In this document: positions 30,138 through 32,586 of the stretch, piece by piece
Layout: each line of letters opens with the position of its first letter
Numbering within the stretch: the stretch's first letter is position 1
Assembly (NCBI GenBank): GCA_947383685.1
Contig: CANDEE010000014.1
Span: 1 to 32,586 of the forward strand
Reading direction: 5' to 3'
Source: an uncultured Pseudoflavonifractor sp.
GTDB taxonomy: Bacteria; Bacillota; Clostridia; Oscillospirales; Oscillospiraceae
Length of the DNA stretch: 32,586 bases
Notes under the pieces: generated by a model
The model's input: the letters and a program-made list of their open reading frames with translations, nothing else
What the model was told of the DNA's origin: nothing
The model's database searches: none
Program-made: the position numbers and the translations under genes

Positions 30138-30781
30138 CCAGAGGGTACACTATCCCCTGTATTTTCTCTTTTGCGGTAATCATATCTATCCATTCGCCCA
30201 ACTGCGGAAGTAGGCAGATAGATAGATGGATCAGTCTGGATGAAATCAGTCTGATTATATTCAATATAACTTGCGTTCGATTTTCGGAAGTCTTGACTTC
30301 CCATTTTGGGAAGTCTGGATTTCCTCTTTTCGGAACTCTTGACTTCCGGTTTTTCGCAGTCTTGATTTCCGGGCTGGGTAACTTCAGGGACTGGCTCGCT
30401 CTCTGTGGAGGGCGCAGAAACACTATGAGAGGTAAATCTCTTGACATAAATTTTTGTGGGGCGGCCCTGCCCCTGCTTGACCCGTTCGATCAGGCCGCAC
30501 CCTTTCCCCGTATCCAGTTCCGCCAACAGCTTCACCGCCTTTGCATGCCCACAGCCCAAATCCTCTTGGATCTCTGCCAAGGTGTAGTAGATAAACACCC
30601 GTCCTTGACCGTCATACCAGCCATTCCGGGCTGATAGCCCCATGCGGTCAAAGAGCAGGCCATAGAGCAGCTTGGCGTCTGTGGTCAGACGCCTGAACTC
30701 CATACCCGTGATAAGCTGCCTTGGGATCCTGTAAAAGGAAAACTGGCTGCTTTCCTTGCCGTAATAATAGTCAAAGTCCAT
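30131..30781 (-). CDS. repA: Replication initiator protein, RepA_N family
   Basis: A 216-aa initiator. The N-terminal domain (about 10-120) carries Phe-Tyr-Arg-Ile-Pro-Arg, Asp-Ala-Lys-Leu-Leu-Tyr-Gly-Leu-Leu-Phe-Asp-Arg-Met, Asn-Gly-Trp-Tyr-Asp and Leu-Ile-Glu-Arg-Val-Lys-Gln-Gly, as in RepA_N proteins of Firmicute plasmids and integrative elements. The C-terminal half is Ser/Lys/Glu-rich and of low complexity because its DNA carries iteron-like repeats. The start at 30781 is set by GGAG 8 bases upstream. The frame is also open upstream all the way into feoB, so a FeoB-RepA fusion could be made by read-through. It probably lets the excised circle replicate. Confidence 0.88.
   Translation of the reverse strand: MDFDYYYGKESSQFSFYRIPRQLITGMEFRRLTTDAKLLYGLLFDRMGLSARNGWYDGQGRVFIYYTLAEIQEDLGCGHAKAVKLLAELDTGKGCGLIERVKQGQGRPTKIYVKRFTSHSVSAPSTESEPVPEVTQPGNQDCEKPEVKSSEKRKSRLPKMGSQDFRKSNASYIEYNQTDFIQTDPSIYLPTSAVGRMDRYDYRKRENTGDSVPSGP
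30281..30370. repeat. Four 23-bp iteron-like tandem repeats inside repA
   Basis: Copies start at 30281, 30304, 30327 and 30350, an exact 23-base period. The unit is TTTTCGGAAGTCTTGACTTC plus C; the first copy holds the dyad GGAAGTC-TT-GACTTCC. The period is not a multiple of three, so each copy is read in a different frame and the repeat is kept at DNA level, not protein level. Next to it, ATCAGTCTG occurs twice (30230-30238, 30245-30253). RepA_N plasmids are known to carry their origin inside the rep gene, so this is the probable oriV. Confidence 0.75.
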
Positions 30782-30857
30782 TTTTTCATCTCCAAGTAAG
30801 GCTTGAATTGTCGGGGCCGACCAGGCTTGTCCATTCCAAAATTGATTTCTCTTTTTT

Positions 30858-30870
30858 CCCATACACATGG
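30858..30870 (+). repeat. Right attachment-site repeat of the feoB element
   Basis: CCCATACACATGG, matching 21133-21145 except for one base. The central CA is at 30864-30865. To the right, feoB coding sequence resumes without a break. Confidence 0.85.
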
Positions 30871-32164
30871 TCAGCGCCTGCTTCCCGCAGGCATTGCACC
30901 TTTTGAATGGCTTGTCGAGATTATAGGCAATGCGGGGCAGATAGCCCGCGTCCTCCAGTAAGGTAAACAGAGGGAAGAAAATCGCCATAGGGGGCAGCAT
31001 GACGCTGACCACCCAGGCCAGCACCCGGTAGACCCCCAGCACCAAGGCTCCGTGGAGCCAGTCCGGGGCATGGAAATAGGCAAAAAGCTCGGTGAGCCTG
31101 TCCTGAACCCAAAACAGGGCGCCGGACAGAAGCTGGGAGGGGTAATTGGCTCCCACAATGGTAAGCCAGAACACCACCGCCACCATTGCCACCATGATGG
31201 GGTATCCTGTCCGCTTGCTGGTCAGGATACGGTCCAGCCTCCGGTCGGTGGGGCTGTATCCGCTGCCCTCCTGGCTGACTACACCGCGGCAAATCTTCTC
31301 CGCCGCGGACATCAGGGCGGAAACCAGCAGGTCCTTGAACCGTTCTCCCCCCATGCCCCAGCGGGACAGCTCCTCCCTCTGGACCTGGGCAGCCGACATC
31401 AGCGGTCCATTTTCCGCCAGCTTCTCCCCCAAATAGGCTCCCGCCTCCCGGAGCAGGGCCTCGTCCCCCTCCAGCAGCTTGAGAGCCAGCCAGCGGGGAT
31501 TCAGCCTCTCCCCCCACTCCGCCGGGAACAGGGGGACGAGGGCGGCAATGGCTTCCTCGATTCGTTGGGGATACCGGATGACAAAAGGAGCCGGGGCCTC
31601 CCCCACTCCCACGGAGTCCAGAGCGTCAAAAAATCCGTCCAGAGTCCGCTTTTTTTGGGCTACCGTCCCTACCACCGGGACGCGCAACCGCTCCGAGAGC
31701 AGCTTCAGGTCGACACGGATGCCCTTCCGCCGCGCCTCATCCATCAGGTTGACGCAGACCACCACCCGGGGACACAGCTCCATGGTCTGGAGCACCAGAT
31801 TCAGATTCCGCTCCAGGCAGGTGGCGTCGCAGACCACCGCCACCGCGTCCGGGGCGCCAAAGCAGATAAAGTTTCGGGCCACCTCCTCCTCAGCGGAGTG
31901 GGCCATCAGCGAATAAGTACCGGGCAGGTCCACCAGAACATAACCCTTCCCATTTTTCCGGCAGTATCCCTGGGCGTTGGTCACCGTCTTTCCGGGCCAG
32001 TTCCCGGTGTGCTGGTTCAGGCCGGTCAGTCCGTTGAACAGAGTGGACTTGCCCACATTGGGATTCCCCGCCAAAGCGATGACCCTGTCAGAAGGATCCT
32101 CTCTGTGAATCACCAGCCCACCGTCCACCGCCCCCAGTCCGGTGGAGTTGTGTGTAAGCCCCAT
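30858..32164 (-). pseudogene. feoB: feoB, 5' fragment (split by integrated element)
   Basis: The first about 435 residues of FeoB: a GTPase domain with G1 Gly-Asn-Pro-Asn-Val-Gly-Lys-Ser, G3 Asp-Leu-Pro-Gly and G4 Asn-Leu-Met-Asp, a helical GDI-like domain, and the first transmembrane segments up to Leu-Thr-Met-Cys-Met-Gly. The N-terminal leader Met-Gly-Leu-Thr-His-Asn-Ser-Thr-Gly is usual in clostridial FeoB. The start at 32164 lies 4 bases after the feoA stop. The GTPase half is intact but the core gates and the C-terminal helices are lost. The frame continues without a stop into element DNA and through repA to 30131. Confidence 0.93.
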
Positions 32165-32168
32165 GGCT

Positions 32169-32405
32169 TTACACCGGTCCCAACAGTACGTCCCGCCCAT
32201 CCTGATCCCGGATGGCGATGACAGCTCCCCGGATAAGGAAGGCGGCAGGGTCTCCGCCGGGGCTGCGGCCCAGGCACTCGACCCCGGTATTCTCGATCAG
32301 TCCGATGTCCAAAAGCCGCCGGCGCATTGCCCCGGTGGAATGTAATGCCCGGACCACGCCCCGCTGCCCAGGACGGAGGTCACAAAGGCTGACAGTCTGT
32401 TCCAT
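32169..32405 (-). CDS. feoA: Ferrous iron transport protein A
   Basis: A 78-aa SH3-like FeoA protein: Leu-Cys-Asp-Leu-Arg-Pro-Gly-Gln-Arg-Gly, Arg-Arg-Leu-Leu-Asp-Ile-Gly-Leu and Ile-Arg-Gly-Ala-Val-Ile-Ala-Ile-Arg are family marks. It acts in the cytoplasm as a partner of FeoB in Fe(II) uptake. Start 32405 is preferred for the GAAGG ribosome site; a GTG three codons earlier is too close to it. It is intact and directly upstream of the interrupted feoB. Confidence 0.93.
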   Translation of the reverse strand: MEQTVSLCDLRPGQRGVVRALHSTGAMRRRLLDIGLIENTGVECLGRSPGGDPAAFLIRGAVIAIRDQDGRDVLLGPV

Positions 32406-32422
32406 ATAAAACACCCTTCACG

Positions 32423-32439
32423 GTCAAGATAAGTTTGAC
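32423..32439. promoter_or_regulatory. Dyad upstream of feoA (possible metal-regulator operator)
   Basis: GTCAA and TTGAC arms with a 7-base centre (GTCAANNTNANNTTGAC) lie 18-34 bases upstream of the feoA start. The place fits an operator for the DtxR/MntR-type regulator encoded at 18369-18749, but the sequence does not closely match a known box. Confidence 0.35.
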
Positions 32440-32490
32440 TGGGCGGAAACCCGGTCATTCCATCCTATGGCAAAGAGGCTGCCAAGGTGA

Positions 32491-32520
32491 TTGACGGCAA
32501 AGGGAAACACGTGGTATAAT
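32491..32520 (+). promoter_or_regulatory. Promoter of the second tRNA-Leu
   Basis: TTGACG (32491-32496), 18 bases, TATAAT (32515-32520). The start would be about 6 bases before the tRNA 5' end. Confidence 0.8.
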
Positions 32521-32532
32521 CAAATTGTATTT

Positions 32533-32586
32533 GCGGGCATGATGAAATTGGTAGACATGCGAGATTTAGGTTCTCGTGGAGCGATC
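32533..32586 (+). tRNA. tRNA-Leu, anticodon UAG (5' part only)
   Basis: The gene begins GCGGGCA and has the class II D-loop AAATTGGTAGAC and an anticodon stem-loop CGAGA-TTTAGGT-TCTCG, giving anticodon TAG. It is cut by the right edge in the variable arm. Confidence 0.9.

Larger units (their letters stand above)
21139..30863. mobile_element. 9,725-bp serine-recombinase integrative element inserted in feoB
   Basis: The element separates two halves of one feoB and is bounded by 13-bp near-identical direct repeats. From left to right it carries a large serine recombinase (25 bases from the left junction), a 49-aa gene, a sugar PTS cargo operon, a GntR regulator, a 141-bp hairpin, mobC, a candidate oriT and a RepA_N gene with iterons. 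It has no relaxase and no conjugation genes, so it would need a helper to transfer. In a circle, the element ends join as TTTTTTCCCATA-CA-CATGGATGGTC, with arms in dyad symmetry (TTTTT..CCAT and ATGG..AAAAA) about the CA, as expected of attP. The restored attB is CCATG-CA-CATGG, also a dyad about CA. Confidence 0.9.

Noticed and set aside
30281..30370. CRISPR-like array
   Set aside because: The repeats are tandem with no unique spacers, lie inside repA and have a 23-base period; iterons fit better. No CRISPR array or cas gene is seen anywhere in the window.

Overview
The window is high-GC DNA from a low-copy-repeat Gram-positive chromosome. A SCIFF ranthipeptide precursor at the left edge, a BMP-type nucleoside ABC transporter, clostridial-style FeoA/FeoB, mannose-family PTS genes and strong AGGAGG ribosome sites point to Clostridia, probably a gut Oscillospiraceae relative. 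That placement is inference; no rRNA or marker gene is present.

Layout. 1-1426 (minus): start of a SCIFF peptide gene and an M20 metallohydrolase. 1531-15439 (plus): a perfect-consensus promoter followed by an 11-gene nucleoside salvage operon: pseudouridine kinase, adenine deaminase, pseudouridine-5'-phosphate glycosidase, ribokinase-like kinase, purine nucleoside phosphorylase, nucleoside hydrolase, MATE exporter, BMP lipoprotein, double ABC ATPase, two permeases and a second nucleoside hydrolase, closed by a strong terminator. 15459-16652: an MFS transporter. 16740-18230: a 1.4-kb relic of a small replicon (Rep_trans initiator plus a 50-aa protein) beside a tRNA-Leu(CAG). 18369-20240: a DtxR/MntR-type regulator, a uridine-phosphorylase-like enzyme and a flavodoxin-fold oxidoreductase.

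20295-32405 (minus): a feoAB locus whose feoB is split by a 9,725-bp integrated element (21139-30863). The split falls inside the conserved Met-Cys-Met-Gly-Phe-Gly-Cys-Asn coding motif. The element carries a large serine recombinase next to the left junction, a small ORF, a mannose-family PTS operon (IIA, IIB, IIC, IID) with a SIS-domain deglycase/isomerase, an unknown membrane protein and a HAD phosphatase, a divergent GntR regulator with palindromic operators, a candidate oriT, mobC without a relaxase, and a RepA_N initiator gene with four exact-period 23-bp iteron-like repeats. Both junctions carry a 13-bp direct repeat with a CA dinucleotide at the centre of a dyad, so attB, attP, attL and attR can be reconstructed by reading. 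The host feoB 5' part is open in frame into repA, which puts repA and mobC downstream of the feo promoter.

Working together: the left half imports and takes apart RNA-derived nucleosides, including pseudouridine, and feeds bases and ribose into central metabolism. The right half is an integrative element that trades ferrous iron uptake through this FeoB for a phosphosugar or Amadori-sugar uptake module. The window ends in the 5' part of a second tRNA-Leu (UAG).
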